Assembly (NCBI GenBank): GCA_007570785.1
Contig: ML662442.1
Coordinates: 59,727,785 to 59,791,784, forward strand
Origin: Antilocapra americana
Lineage: Eukaryota; Chordata; Mammalia; Artiodactyla; Antilocapridae
Direction: 5' to 3'
Length of the DNA: 64,000 bases
Position numbers and translations under genes: made by a program. Positions 1-10,499 of the stretch are shown here, in pieces. Positions within the stretch are counted from its first letter, which is position 1; every line of letters begins with the position of its first letter. The notes under the pieces are model-generated. The model was not told the DNA's origin and did not search any database. It saw only the letters and a program-made list of their open reading frames with translations.

Positions 1-22
1 GGGATTTCTTTCCTGATGATTT

Positions 23-706
23 CAGTCTAATCAAAGGGACCACTATGATGACAAGTATGCTTCTAGGTTATTTACTCATCTTTGTCTTTGTTTCACAATT
101 TGATCCTGCAAATGCTTAAAATGGAACTCCTGTGTGTGTGTGTGCTAAGTCGCTTCGGTTGTGTCTGACTCTTTGCAACCCTGTGAACTATAACCCGCCA
201 GGCTCCTCTGTCCTTGGAATTCTCCAGGCAAGAATACTGGAGTGGGTTGCCATGCCCTCCTCCAGGGGATTTTTCTGACCCAGGAACTGAATCTGCTCTT
301 GTATCTTCTGCATTGGCAGGTGGGTTCTTTACCACTAATACTACTTTTGTATTAAAAATATTGAGAAAAAATGCATGTTTTTCTTTAGGAAAACACCCAT
401 TCCTTATATCTTGGGTAATGAGCATTTTTGGCACCACTGGAAATACATTGGAAAATGTGTGGAGGCCAAAAAAGTCACTAGGTAAAAAAGCCATTGAGGT
501 ATTATTGTGTATGATTCCCTATTGACAGCAACAAAAGTCAGCACTAGACATCAGCTCTTTGCTTTCAAATTCAGGCTCTGCTGGGCAGCCTCCTTTGCCA
601 TGCTGCCTTCTTTGGACCACCATCACTCTCTTTCTTGGCTGCCTTCAGCCTTGGAGCCAGTTGTGGCTTCTGGCTTTGTTACTGATAAGGTTTTCTAATC
701 AGGCTT
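23..706. repeat. Tandem duplication, copy A
   Basis: This block recurs, diverged, at 1256-2855. Shared stretches are 23-130 with 1256-1358, about 360-440 with about 1365-1437, and 576-706 with 2725-2855. Both copies carry cagtctaatcaaagggac near the left and tctaatcaggctt at the right end. Copy A was interrupted by a Bov-tA SINE after the shared aatggaactcc motif. The unit could be a locally duplicated unique sequence or two copies of an unrecognised LTR; I could not decide. Confidence 0.75.
131..342 (-). mobile_element. Bov-tA SINE
   Basis: Ruminant SINE in reverse orientation: tail motif at 143, the BovB-derived body with the aagaatactggagtgggtt core near 232-251, and the tRNA-like head ending near 342. 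A short (TG)n run at 131-144 extends the element's 3' end, a common origin of ruminant microsatellites. It sits inside duplication copy A and is absent from copy B, so it arrived after the duplication. Confidence 0.93.
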
Positions 707-957
707 TTCAGCCCTCCCAATACCATGATACTGATATAAAATCCTCCTTACATTGTACTTATATGGGCTCAATTTTTCTGACAGGATCCTGGCCAGTGTG
801 ATGTCTAATCAAGGTTTGTCACAGACAATGTCAGTGTTTAGTGCCAAGGAACAATAAATTTTGTCTAAGTTATAAGATTATTTTCATGGAGGAGCATCCT
901 ATGGAGATGTCAGGTTGAATCTTGAGCTGGAAGGGACTCTTGATTTTCCTGGGACCC
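707..957. other. Spacer between duplication copies; nothing recognised
   Basis: No gene or repeat family recognised. An aataaa hexamer near 853 has no associated transcript features. The motif gtctaatcaagg near 804 resembles the start of the flanking duplicated units, but the similarity does not extend. Confidence 0.4.
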
Positions 958-1067
958 ATAGCAATGCCCTCATCTAGGAGATCTTCCAGACCCAGGGATC
1001 AAACCCGTGTCTCTTATGTCTCCTGCACTGGAGGTGCTTTACCACCAGCGCCACCTGAGAAGGCCCA
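958..1067 (-). mobile_element. Bov-tA SINE, head half only
   Basis: Only the tRNA-like head and adjoining body remain, ending in the ccaccagcgccacctgag type terminus near 1045-1062. The BovB-derived tail is missing, so this is a broken, probably older copy. Confidence 0.8.
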
Positions 1068-1255
1068 TAGCTGTTGGTTGACATCCTCAAGTGTGGAACC
1101 AAGGTGTGTCAGATACAAAAACTTAAACAAAGTGGCTCAAAGCAAATAGAACCTTACTTTCTTATATAAGCCAGGAGATCTGCAATTGCTGATCTTTGTT
1201 CAGTGACTTCACAGTATCAGGAGTTTAGCTTGGCATACCTGTGATCCCCTGGCGG

Positions 1256-2855
1256 CAGTCTAATCAAAGGGACACTATGATGACAATGATGCTTCTAGGC
1301 TATTTGCCCTTCTTCTAAAATCCAATCCTGCAACTGCTTAAAATGGAACTCCCTTGTGCCTTTTTATTAAATGTCTTGAACAAGAGGCATGTTTTTCTTT
1401 AGAGAAACACCCATCCTCTGTAATGAGCATCTTGTGATCATTTTAACTTCACTGGAGAATGAATGAAAAAAGTTGGCAGTTCTTTCCCTCTCAGTGCAGC
1501 TACAGCTGCATCCATCTTGGTGTTCAAAGCACCAGGCAGGTCAGGGAAGGTGGTGAAGCTAGCTACGTCTGGTACTTTTATTAGAAAAATAAAATCATGA
1601 TAGCAGGTTCTTTCTTGTGTCCTTTCAGCCAAAATTAGGTCACTGGTAACAACAGGGGAAACTGGGAAAGTGGGGAATGGGAGTGTCCTGAAGACTGAGG
1701 ACAGAGAGCTGGTAGAGACAGTGGCGGAGACACTTCCTCCCTCGTTGTCGTTCTGTTTCACTGGTCAGCTCATGCTCTCAGTCTCGTTGTGGGGCTCTGT
1801 ATCTTTGAGTTGATACAATTTTGCACTCATTGTTGTTGAATGAGCACTTGGGGTTCTCACTCTTTTTTTTAAATTTTTTATTGGTTTTGCCATACAATGA
1901 CATGAAATCGCCATGGGTTTACATATGCTCCCCCTCCAGAACCCCCCTCCCTCCTCCCTCCCTCCTCCCTCCCCCTGGGAAATCCCGGTGCACCAGCCCC
2001 GAGCATCAATCCTGGGCTGGCGATTGATTTCACATATGATAATGAACGTGTTTCAATGCCGTTCTCCCATATCATCCCACCCTTGCCCTCATCCACAGAG
2101 TCCATGAGTCTATCCTATACATCTGCGTTCCTTTTGCTGTCTCGCATGCAGGGTTCTCGCTGCCATCTTTCTAAGTTCCATATAGATGCAATAGTATACT
2201 GTATTGTTGTTTTTCCTTCTGGCTTACTTCACTCTGGATAATGGGCTCCAGTTCTGTCCACCTGAGAAGAGCTGCTTCAAATGAATTTTTTTTAATGCTG
2301 AGTAATATTCCATTGTGTATATGTACCACAGCTTTCTTATCCATTCATCACTTGATTGGCATCTAGGTTGCTTCCATGTCCTGGCTATTGTAAACAATGC
2401 AGCGATGAACATTGGGGTGCACGTGGCTCTTTCAATTCTGGTTTCCTCGGTGTGTATGCCCAGCAGTGGGATTGCTGGGTCATATGGCAGGACTCTTTGC
2501 AGCTTTTTAAGGAACCTCCACACTGTTTTCCATAGTGGCTGTACTAGTTTGCATTCCCACCAACAGTGTAAGAGGGTTCCCTTTTCTCCACATCCTCTCC
2601 AGCATTTATTGTAGATTTTTGGATTGCAGCCATTCTGACTGGTGTAAAGTGGTACATCATTGTAGTTTTGATTTGCATTTCTCTGATAATGAGTGATGTT
2701 GAGCGTCTTTTCATGGGGTTCTCACTCTTGCTGGGAGCCTCCTTTGCCATGCTGCTTTCTTTGGACCACTGTCACTCTCTTTCTTGGGTGCCCTCAGCCT
2801 TGGAGCCAGTTGTGGCTTCTGGCTTTGTTACTGATAAAGTTTTCTAATCAGGCTT
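1256..2855. repeat. Tandem duplication, copy B
   Basis: Second copy of the block seen at 23-706. It holds about 400 bases (1438-1840) with no clear match in copy A, then the rest of the unit split by an L1 at 1865-2714. The 1438-1761 part has a 107-codon minus-strand open frame that I do not recognise and regard as non-coding. Removing the L1 and one TSD leaves a unit of about 735 bases. Confidence 0.72.
1865..2714 (-). mobile_element. L1 LINE, 5'-truncated, young ruminant type
   Basis: Reverse-oriented L1. The poly-A tail appears as the T run from about 1862, followed by the L1 3' UTR with its C-rich tract (1930-1985). Antisense to 2224-2523 lies the C-terminal part of ORF2, recognisable by residues such as [11 protein letters not shown] and [14 protein letters not shown] perfect 15-bp TSD, ggggttctcactctt, flanks it at 1850-1864 and 2715-2729. 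It is 5'-truncated and cannot encode a working protein. Confidence 0.95.
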
Positions 2856-3201
2856 AGTGCAAAAGCCAGAATTTATTCTTAGGATTATCTGTTTCTTAAG
2901 ATTTCTTTAGCGTTTCTTACATAGAGTGTTTTTTTGTTGTTGTTTGTTTTGTTTTTTAACCTGAATTGCATAGCAACCAGCAATGATCCTTTTTCCCTCA
3001 ACAGGAGATACTTTGTCCCAGGGAAGTCGCCTTGCTATATAATGAGAGCTCATGACACCTGAATGGAGGGTTTTAAATGTCTCTTTCCAGAATAACCAAA
3101 TATCCACATGGCAGAAAGTTCTAAGCTTAGGCAAGTACCCCGATGAAGGCACATTCTGCTTGGCATGGAAGCCAGTTATTTGGATGGAAGCATAAATTAA
3201 A
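2856..3201. other. Unique sequence, nothing recognised
   Basis: No gene or clear repeat. It holds a T/G-rich stretch at 2928-2956 that could be an old poly-A tail relic in reverse. Confidence 0.4.
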
Positions 3202-3327
3202 ACCCTGGAGAAGGGCATGACAACCCACTCCAATATTCTTGCCTGGAGAATACCATGGACAGAGGAGCCTGGCAGGCTACAGTCCACAGGATCACAAAGA
3301 GTCAGACACAATTAAATGACTAACACA
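3202..3327 (+). mobile_element. Bov-A SINE fragment (tail half)
   Basis: Starts in the BovB-derived body (aaccctggagaagggcatg) and runs to the agtcagacacaattaaatgac tail. The tRNA-like head is absent, so this is a 5'-truncated copy. Confidence 0.88.
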
Positions 3328-3344
3328 GATAACTTAAAAAGTTG

Positions 3345-3975
3345 GATGGGCCATAATTCAAAAAGATATGTGTACCCCAATGTTCATAGCAGCACTATTT
3401 GCAATAGTTAGACATGGAAGCAGCCTAGATGTCCTTCAATAGATGAATGGATAAAGAAGTTGTGATACATATATATAATGAAATATTACCTAGCCACAAA
3501 AAGGAATGAATTTGAGTCAGTTGTAGTGAGGTGGATGAACCTAGAGCCTGTTGTACAGAGTGAAGTAAGAGAGAGAAAAACAAATGTCATATATTAATGC
3601 CTATATACAGAATCTAGAAAAATGTTACTGATGAACCTATTTGCAGGGCAGGAATAGAGACGCAGATGTAGAGAATGGACTCTTGGACACCGTAGGGAAA
3701 AAAGGGGAAATCAGACTGGGAGAGTAGCATTGACATGTATCTACAATCATGTGTAAAGTAGATAGTGGGAAGCTGCTATATAGCACATAAGTTCAGCTTG
3801 GTGCTTTGTGATTACCTAAAGGGGTGGGGTGGGGAGGGGTGGAAGGGAGGCTGAAGAGGGAGGGGGTATACGCATGCATATGGCTGATTCATGTTGTTGT
3901 ACAGCAGAAACCAACACGACATTGTAAAGCAATTATTCTCCGATTAAAAATAAAAAATCAAATAGCTTTCTAAAA
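3345..3975 (+). mobile_element. L1 LINE 3' end
   Basis: Sense-strand L1 tail. It begins in the end of ORF2 (the atgttcatagcagcactattt region near 3379, and agatgaatggataaagaag near 3442), passes a G-rich 3' UTR tract at 3820-3870, and finishes with the ttgtaaagcaattattctcc motif and an A-rich tail to 3975. It is older than the L1 at 1865. Confidence 0.9.
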
Positions 3976-4258
3976 AAAAAATTGGGCCCTTTAATCAGGG
4001 AAAGATCTACTGCCTACTTAATGCAAGATGTTTATGAAAAGTAACCACATATTAAGCGAAAGCAACTAATAATTAAGAGTTAAACTTGATTTCTGGGTCC
4101 TGCCTCCCAGTTCTTTTAACTCCTCTAGGAGCAGCTGTGAACCAAGTACAGTAATGGTTGCCAGATGCTGTTTCTTGGTGAGTGTGGATCATCTGCTCTT
4201 GAGGGAGGGGGGACAGTGAGCTTTATAACATGCATTTTTTGTTGTTAGTGTTCAACAA

Positions 4259-4510
4259 CTATTTATTTGTTTTTAATTGGAGGATAATTACTTTACAATA
4301 TTGTATTGGTTTCTGCCATACAACAACATGAATCAGGCAGCCATAAGTATAGAAATATCCCCTCCCTCTTGAACCTCCCCTGCCACCCCCTACCCCATCC
4401 CAGCCCTCTAGGTTGTCACATAGTACCACGTTGAGCTCCCTGTGTTATACAGCAACTTCCTATTAGCTATCTGTTTTACAAATGGTAATGTATATGTTTC
4501 AGTGCTACTC
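4259..4510 (-). mobile_element. L1 LINE 3' UTR fragment
   Basis: Reverse of the artiodactyl L1 3' UTR: ttggaggataattactttaca near 4275, the C-rich tract at 4360-4405, and the ctccctgtgttatacagcaac motif near 4436. Only the UTR is present. Confidence 0.87.
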
Positions 4511-4922
4511 TTGTTTGAAGTTATTATTAAGGGTGAATTTGAGAAAAGACAACTTGGTTGATAATCACAATGGAAACAAATCAATATCTTCTACCTTTTG
4601 TGTCCAAAGTAAGTAACCAGAAATATTTGTGGTTATAATACATCAGATGTAGAGGCCTTCTGATTTTACACTCTTAACATCCACTAGTCAAGGAAACTCC
4701 AGTGTCCTTGTGGTCTCTCTGGAGAATCAATGTCTTTGGTAAAAAAAGATTCTTGCCAGCAAATAGACCTTAGTTGGTCATGTTATCCCAAGACTCCATT
4801 TTTCCAGGCTCTGTCTGGTACTTGTCTGTCAATTATCATAGGACAAAGATAGAATTTTGGAGTTTTAATGAATTTCAGAAGCTGTTTAATCCAAAATTTT
4901 GTCCAACAACTTTTTAACAGGT
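4511..4922. other. Unique sequence, nothing recognised
   Basis: No gene, RNA gene or repeat family recognised. Moderately AT-rich. Confidence 0.4.
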
Positions 4923-5463
4923 ATCCCTGCATCTGCTTTTCTCCCCTACAATCCATTTCCTCACACTGCACACTTTTTTTCATATCGCTTCCCACTGCAC
5001 CTTGAATAAAATCCAGTGTCTCTCTATGGTCTACCATGACCTTTTGGTCCCAACTTACCTCTCCAACTCTGTCTCATATTCTTTGCTCCCTTGCTCAGCC
5101 ATATTGGATTCTTCTTTCTGAAACATGCCTGCTTCGTCTCAACTCAGGATTTTCATTCTTGCTAGTCTCTCTGCCTGGGATGCTGCATCTACCATGTCTC
5201 TTTCCATAGGCAGCTCTCTTTTGTCACCCAGAAGCCAGCTCCAATGACACCTGCTCAGGTCGGTTATTCCTAACTGCCTCATCTCAGGAACCCTATCTCA
5301 TGCAATCATGGCCCTTCTCAAGCTCAAAGATTATATTTTTCATAATTTATTGCTAGTTTATTATTTGTCTAGAATGGGAGCCTTATGACAACATCAATCT
5401 CTTCCATCTGGTTTACCAAAGTATCTTTCCAGCACTCAGGATAGGAACTAATATAATACATAC
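4923..5463 (+). mobile_element. L2 LINE 3' portion
   Basis: Ancient L2 remnant. Recognisable steps are the aataaaatccagtgtctct region near 5005, the tacctctccaactctgtctc region near 5057, the gccagctccaatgacacctg region near 5232, and the aatgggagccttatgacaac step near 5373 close to the L2 3' end. A Bov-tA inserted directly downstream. Confidence 0.8.
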
Positions 5464-5477
5464 CAGGGTTTTGGTGG

Positions 5478-5690
5478 CACGTGTGTGCTAAGTCACTTCA
5501 GTCATGTCTGACAATTTGCGACCCTATGGACTGTAGCCCACCAGACTCCTCTGTCCATTCTTGAGACAAGAATACTGGAGTGTGTTGCCATACCCTCCTC
5601 CAGGGGATCTTTCTAACCCAGGGATTGAACTGGCATCTCTTATGCCTCCTGCAGATGGGTTCTTTACCACTAATGTCACCTGGGAAGCCT
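5478..5690 (-). mobile_element. Bov-tA SINE with TSD
   Basis: Near full-length reverse copy. It is flanked by cagggttttggtgg (5464-5477) and cagggttttgatgg (5691-5704), a 14-bp TSD with one mismatch. Confidence 0.95.
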
Positions 5691-5704
5691 CAGGGTTTTG
5701 ATGG

Positions 5705-6235
5705 TATCTTCATATAAAGAGGGAATTGAAGTTCCCAGGAGAAATTATGGACCCATGTGGGCTTATTCAAGCGAAGTTATAAAGGAGCATCTTAAATAGA
5801 TTCTGCTCTTGCCATGACTCATCCTATTCCTTCTCAACTTAAGATTCAACTAAAGTACTTTCTAACAATCATATCTGGCACTGAGGCCAAATACTAACTA
5901 ATCACAGTCTAACATAATGCCATTATTATGCTTCAGGGCCCTTTTCCTCATCCTCTATTTGAACAGTAATAATAAAGTATTTGGTGCTTTTCAATGGGGC
6001 TGTCCTTGGCATTTTGGAGTGGACATTAGTTAGTTGTATCTGACTTTCCTGAACATTAATAAGACATTTAACATTCTTGGCCCCTGCCCACTGTTAGTGG
6101 TCTGTCACCCCTCATCACTGTCTCTGACAGCCTAAAAATACCCACACATTTGCAAATGCTGCTGAGAGGAGTAGTGATACTAAACCTGGTTGAGGAGTTT
6201 AATTAGAAAGTGAGGTCCCCACTTTCTTAATTAGA
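5705..6235. other. Unique sequence, nothing recognised
   Basis: No gene or clear repeat. It includes AT-rich stretches and no open frame worth naming. Confidence 0.4.
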
Positions 6236-6466
6236 GCAGAGGTCCCCAACCTCTGAGATTTAATGCCTGATGATCCAAGGTGGAGATGATGTAATAATAG
6301 TAGACATAAAGTAAGTAAAGAAATAAAGTAAGAAAATAAATTGATAAAGTAAGAAATAAAGTAAGTAAATGCAATATGCTTGAATCATCCTAAAACCATT
6401 TCCCACTCCCCGAAAAAATTGTGTTCCGTGAAACTGGTTCCTGGTGCCAGAAAGGCTGGGGACTGC
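6236..6466. mobile_element. Short DNA transposon relic (hAT type)
   Basis: About 230 bases bounded by degenerate inverted termini: left cagaggtccccaacctctg near 6237 and right ccagaaaggctggggactgc near 6448, whose reverse complement reads ccccagcctttctgg. This gtccccaacc terminus is known from a common mammalian hAT MITE group. The middle carries an AT-rich, locally repeated aaagtaagtaaag tract (6308-6368). No transposase is present. Confidence 0.65.
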
Positions 6467-6699
6467 TGCATAGAGTGATGTTAACCCATCATGTGTATAA
6501 GTTAAGAAAAGGAAAACACTCCCCCTGTTATGTGCATTTCAGTAAGGGGCTTTTTCACCTTCCTCTCTTCCTGGAGGAAGAGAGGGAAGACCACCTGGAA
6601 GGCATGGTGTTGAGGCAGGCAGACCCAAGAAAGTGAATGGTCTCTGCTGGGGAGAAACCTGACTCCTGTTCAAATGAGGACGACGATGATGAGAAGGTA

Positions 6700-6754
6700 A
6701 TGGCTACATTTTTTGAGATCTTATTATGTGTCACACATGATTGCGAACAGTCTC
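6700..6754 (-). mobile_element. MIR SINE, left part
   Basis: The segment ending near the cttattatgtgtcacacatg motif (6720-6739) matches a reverse-oriented MIR terminus. It continues at 7103 after the inserted Tigger/MER2-like element. Confidence 0.6.
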
Positions 6755-7102
6755 CAGTCAATCCTCCATATCCACAGGTTCTGCATTCATGAATTCAATC
6801 AACTGAGGATCAAAAATATCCAGGGGGAGGGGGGAAGGACCAGAAAGTTCCCAAAAGCAAAGCATGAATTTACAGTGCTCTGGCAACTATTTGCATAGCA
6901 TTTGCAAAATATATAAAACTACATAACATTTACATTGTGTTATGTATGAAAAGTAACCTGGAGATGATTTAAAGAATATGGAAAGATGTGTGTCAGTTAT
7001 ATGCAAATACCATGCCATTGTATATAAGGGACTTGAATATCCTTGGATTTTAGTATCCTTGGGAGTCCTGAAACCAATTCCCTATGGATATGAGAGATGA
7101 CT
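6755..7102 (-). mobile_element. Tigger/MER2-like DNA transposon relic
   Basis: Terminal cagtcaatcctccatatcca on the left and ggatatgagagatgactg on the right are inverted relatives. Internal landmarks are gagatgatttaaagaatatg near 6961, gttatatgcaaatacc near 6997 and tatataagggacttgaatatcc near 7021. This matches the layout of the non-autonomous MER2 group mobilised by pogo/Tigger transposase. No coding capacity. Confidence 0.85.
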
Positions 7103-7250
7103 GTTTATGTCTTAACTCATTTAATTCTCACAGCAATCCAGTGAGTGAATATTATAACCCCATTTTATATTAAAAAACCCTGAGGCACAGAGAAGTTAAA
7201 ACTCTACAGCAGGTAAGCTGTAGAGTTTTGAGTCTAGCCTGATGGCTACA
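7103..7250 (-). mobile_element. MIR SINE, right part
   Basis: The reverse MIR order is preserved: aactcatttaattctcacag near 7114, a degenerate ccccattttatatt, then ctgaggcacagagaagttaa near 7181. With 6700-6754 it forms one MIR that was split by the Tigger element. Confidence 0.75.
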
Positions 7251-8295
7251 AGGCAGACAGCATGGGCAAGAGAAGAAGACCAGGTCTTGGAGGTGAGCAG
7301 AGTGGTGGGATGGTGGGGATGTTGGGGATGTAGAGCATGTATTCTCTACCTGGGGCAGAGACCACTCACCTCCAGCCCTTATGGTCAAGCAGGAAAGTTG
7401 CCAAACCTGGTTTCTTTTTAAGGGATACAGACTGTCTATAGAATCTCTCAGTTTTAAAAGATTGACTAAATTTTAAAAATATCCCGTGAACCACATGAAA
7501 TATTGATTTATGCTGGAGGAGAACTCCATGTTTCTGGCCATGAGTTTTTTTCCTATCCAAATAAAACCCATCAAAAACAATAACTAAAACTCTAGATTTC
7601 AGGTAATTAACAAGACAGGGTGTGCCGGAGTTTCTCCATTCTCTTTTGGCTCCAAGAATGTTCTCTTTCTGTTTTCTCAAGTCACAAACATCTGTTTATG
7701 GCCATCCAGCTAATTGGGCCCCATTGAATGTCCTAATGAGGGCAGAGCAAGCAAACGAGTGGATTTAATGCCCATGGAAATGCATGTTTCTAATTGTGCT
7801 CCAGTGAAGGTGGAAAGGTTAAAGTAATGAGCTGCTCTCAAGAGTTCTGGCCAAGAGAGAGAGGGCTTTGTTGTTTCACATTCCATCTTTGTTATTGTCA
7901 CTGAGATGTGCACTTATTTCCACCATGGCATTGATTGCCAAAAGGTTCTGCTATTACATTTCATTATCATGCCATTTCTGAAGGAAGGGAGTCTGTTCTT
8001 ACTAAACAATGACAGTGTGCAGGCAACCATAATCGCCCCTCACTCAGCTGCACTCCCCAACATCTTGTATACAGCTGTGAAGGGCTGTATTAGTGCCAAT
8101 TAATCTGGGGGAGGTTTCCTGAAGGAGAGGGTGTTGTAATGTACAAAGGGATAGTGCCTAGGCTTTCCAAGTGGCATTTCTAGAGAAGACAGGGTTAACT
8201 GGAAGGAGAGACACACAACGAGGCTGTCAGTTTCCAGTGCGAGTAGGGGGTGACATCTCTCCACCATTCCTGTCACCCAGCTTTCCCAAGCAAGT
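7251..8295. other. Repeat-free block with conserved-noncoding look
   Basis: About one kilobase without recognisable repeats. From 7690 to 8115 it has the texture of a conserved enhancer: TAAT-type homeodomain cores (agctaattgggccccatt near 7708, gtgccaattaatctg near 8093), an octamer-like ggaaatgcatgtttc near 7776, and several AACAAT/CTTTGTT SOX-type sites. This is an inference from composition; no gene frame is supported. Confidence 0.4.
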
Positions 8296-8305
8296 ATGGA
8301 AGCAG

Positions 8306-8515
8306 AGTGTGCATATGTGCTAAGTCACTTTAGTTGTATCCAACTCTTGCAACCCTATGGACTGTAGCTCACCAGGTTCCTCTGTCAATGGGATTCTCCT
8401 GGAAAGAATACTAGAGTGGGTTGCCGTGTCCTCCTCCAGGGATCTCCCGACTGAGGGATGGCACCCGTGTCTCATTATGTTCCCTGCATTGGCTGGCAGG
8501 TTCTTTACCACTAAA
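8306..8515 (-). mobile_element. Bov-tA SINE
   Basis: Near full-length reverse copy with several point changes. Probable TSD atggaagcag (8296-8305) and atggaggcag (8517-8526), one mismatch. Confidence 0.93.
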
Positions 8516-8519
8516 CATG

Positions 8520-9078
8520 GAGGCAGGGTCCAAATCAAAAGACTGGATTTAGAGTCTCTAATCCAAGGGATTTTTTGAAGACCTTGTGAAGACCTGCTTT
8601 AGTTGAGTCATACTCAGTTAATTCAGTGACCACTGGCGCTGAAGATGAGTTGTTATTTTAGAAATGAAGTTTCTGTTGCTTTGAGACCCAGATGTTGGGA
8701 TCCTGGGGCCATAGGATAACTGGGTGTGATAGGAGGAAGCTTTTCCTTTCAGTGTGGATGCATATCTTACATGTTGCAGCTGTCATAAAATAAATAGAAT
8801 TATGACTTCTGTTTCTGAATTCAAAGTTACAACTGTTAAGAATGTTCCCTGTTGTCCCTTCTTTCTGCACCCCTCATTGATTTAGGTAGATTGTACATGT
8901 GTAGGTGGATGGTATATGTATAAGGAAATGAAATAAAAATAGTTGAGCTAGTTTTGGGCAGTGTTTTCGCTGATTTGGTGAGAATTAAATATATGTGCAT
9001 GCACGTACCACAAATATAAACTGAGAATTTATAATTATAAAATATTTTAAATATAAAATGCTGCATAGGAGATAAATT
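8520..9078. other. Unique sequence, nothing recognised
   Basis: No gene or repeat family recognised. The right end (8990-9060) is AT-rich. Confidence 0.4.
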
Positions 9079-9090
9079 CTCTTATGTTCT

Positions 9091-9308
9091 GCTGTTGTTT
9101 TAGTTGCTAAATCATGTCTGACTCTTTTGCAATACCATAGACTGTAGCCCACCAGGCTCCTCTGTCCATGGGACTTCTGAGGCAAGAATACTGGAGTGAG
9201 TCGCCATTTCCTTCTCCAGGGGATCTTCCTAACCCAGGGATCCAACCCACATCTCCTGCATCTTCTGCATGGGCAGTCAGGGAAGCCTGAGCCACCAGAG
9301 AAGCCCAA
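9091..9308 (-). mobile_element. Bov-tA SINE
   Basis: Near full-length reverse copy ending in ccaccagagaagccc. A short ctcttat direct repeat near 9079 and 9313 may be the TSD. Confidence 0.93.
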
Positions 9309-9559
9309 ATGCTCTTATATTTGCATTTAAAACTGGCATTGGCAATATGAAGATTAACAGTAAAATTTACACTAATAGCTTAAAATATTAATTTTTCTCT
9401 TCTGAGAATGTTATGATATAAGAAAATAATAATAATAAAGAAAGCAGAACCACAATAACAAGTCAAGAAAGAGAAGGCAAAGGAAAGAAAGGGTTTTTTT
9501 TTTTGGTTTGATTTTTGTTTTACTATTTTAGTACTACTAGCAGCACCTTTTCTTCAGTC

Positions 9560-10035
9560 ATTGAACAAGGGGCCCACATTTTACTTTGCCCTGGGTCTTG
9601 CAAATTCTGTAGCTTGCTCTGCCCTTCTCTTAGGGACTGTTTGCTATCCATGTGTGCAAACTGGCAAGGAGTCCCACTTGTCCTCTGATCGCCTGACCTT
9701 GGACACTGAGTGGGGAGTGAATGAATTGATGAAGGCTCTTGGTGACAATGAAGGCCACCAGATTCTGGTCACTGTGAAGGAGTGTCTCTAAACCTCCTGA
9801 AGATGCGTATCCCGATGACCAGCCTCCAGCTGTTCTAAGAAGGTCTGAATGACGGCAGGCTTATCACAGAACAATTAATGTGTAGGTGATCAGGGGCCAT
9901 GTACCAGTCGTGGAGGGTGGTGGAGTTGGTGTGGGTTTCCCTCTGGCATGCCCTGTCTCCACCGATGATGCACTGTCGCCCCCAAAGCTGCCCAGATGGT
10001 GCAATGGGATTTGACCCAGGAATAACCTTCATTTT
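9560..10035 (-). pseudogene. Possible decayed protein-coding remnant
   Basis: On the minus strand, two neighbouring frames read like protein for about 20 and 50 codons on either side of one frameshift: a TFLEQLEAGHRDTHLQE-like stretch near 9790-9845, then a LHSDQNLVAFIVTKSLHQF-like stretch within about 9650-9790. Stops and the shift exclude function. The residues suggest a helical-repeat protein, but I do not recognise the family, and chance or an old repeat is equally possible. No introns or poly-A tail identify it as a processed copy. Confidence 0.25.
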
Positions 10036-10174
10036 CTGTTGTGTTCAGGAGGTGAGCACAAGGATTAAGTTTCCTATACAGACAGTATTTCCTTCTGTGG
10101 CACTAATTCCAAAACTAAAGTCAGTCATCCTTTTATCATTATTAAAAATGGCCATAACTTAACTACATGCATTA

Positions 10175-10390
10175 TTGTGCATGCTTGCTCAGTTGTGTCT
10201 GACTCTTTGGGGCCCCATGGACTGTAGCCTACCAGGCTCCTTTATCCATGGGATTTTCCAGGCAATAATACTGGAGTGGGGTACCGTTTCCTCCTCCAGG
10301 GGATCTTTCTGACACAGGAATCAAATCTGAGTCTCTTGAGTCTTCTGCATTGCAGGTGGATTCTTTACCACTTGAACCATCAGGGAAGCC
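10175..10390 (-). mobile_element. Bov-tA SINE
   Basis: Full reverse copy with the cttgaaccatcagggaagcc terminus at 10371-10390. The plus-strand left end lacks the usual gtgctaagtcg and starts with a cttgctcagttg variant. Confidence 0.93.
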
Positions 10391-10499
10391 TACCTTCACT
10401 ATAGAAATGTGAAAATAGTATATTGTGCCTCAGAGTATACCCTGAAGACTATTTGGCCAGCTGAGATTTGGGAAATAGAATCAGAATATACATAAAAGT

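Noticed and set aside
843..870. aataaa hexamer as a possible transcript end
   Set aside because: No upstream coding frame or downstream GU-rich element stands out, and the hexamer is common in AT-rich DNA.
1438..1761. 107-codon minus-strand frame in duplication copy B
   Set aside because: No recognised protein, and the region lacks a counterpart in copy A. Not enough to call a gene.
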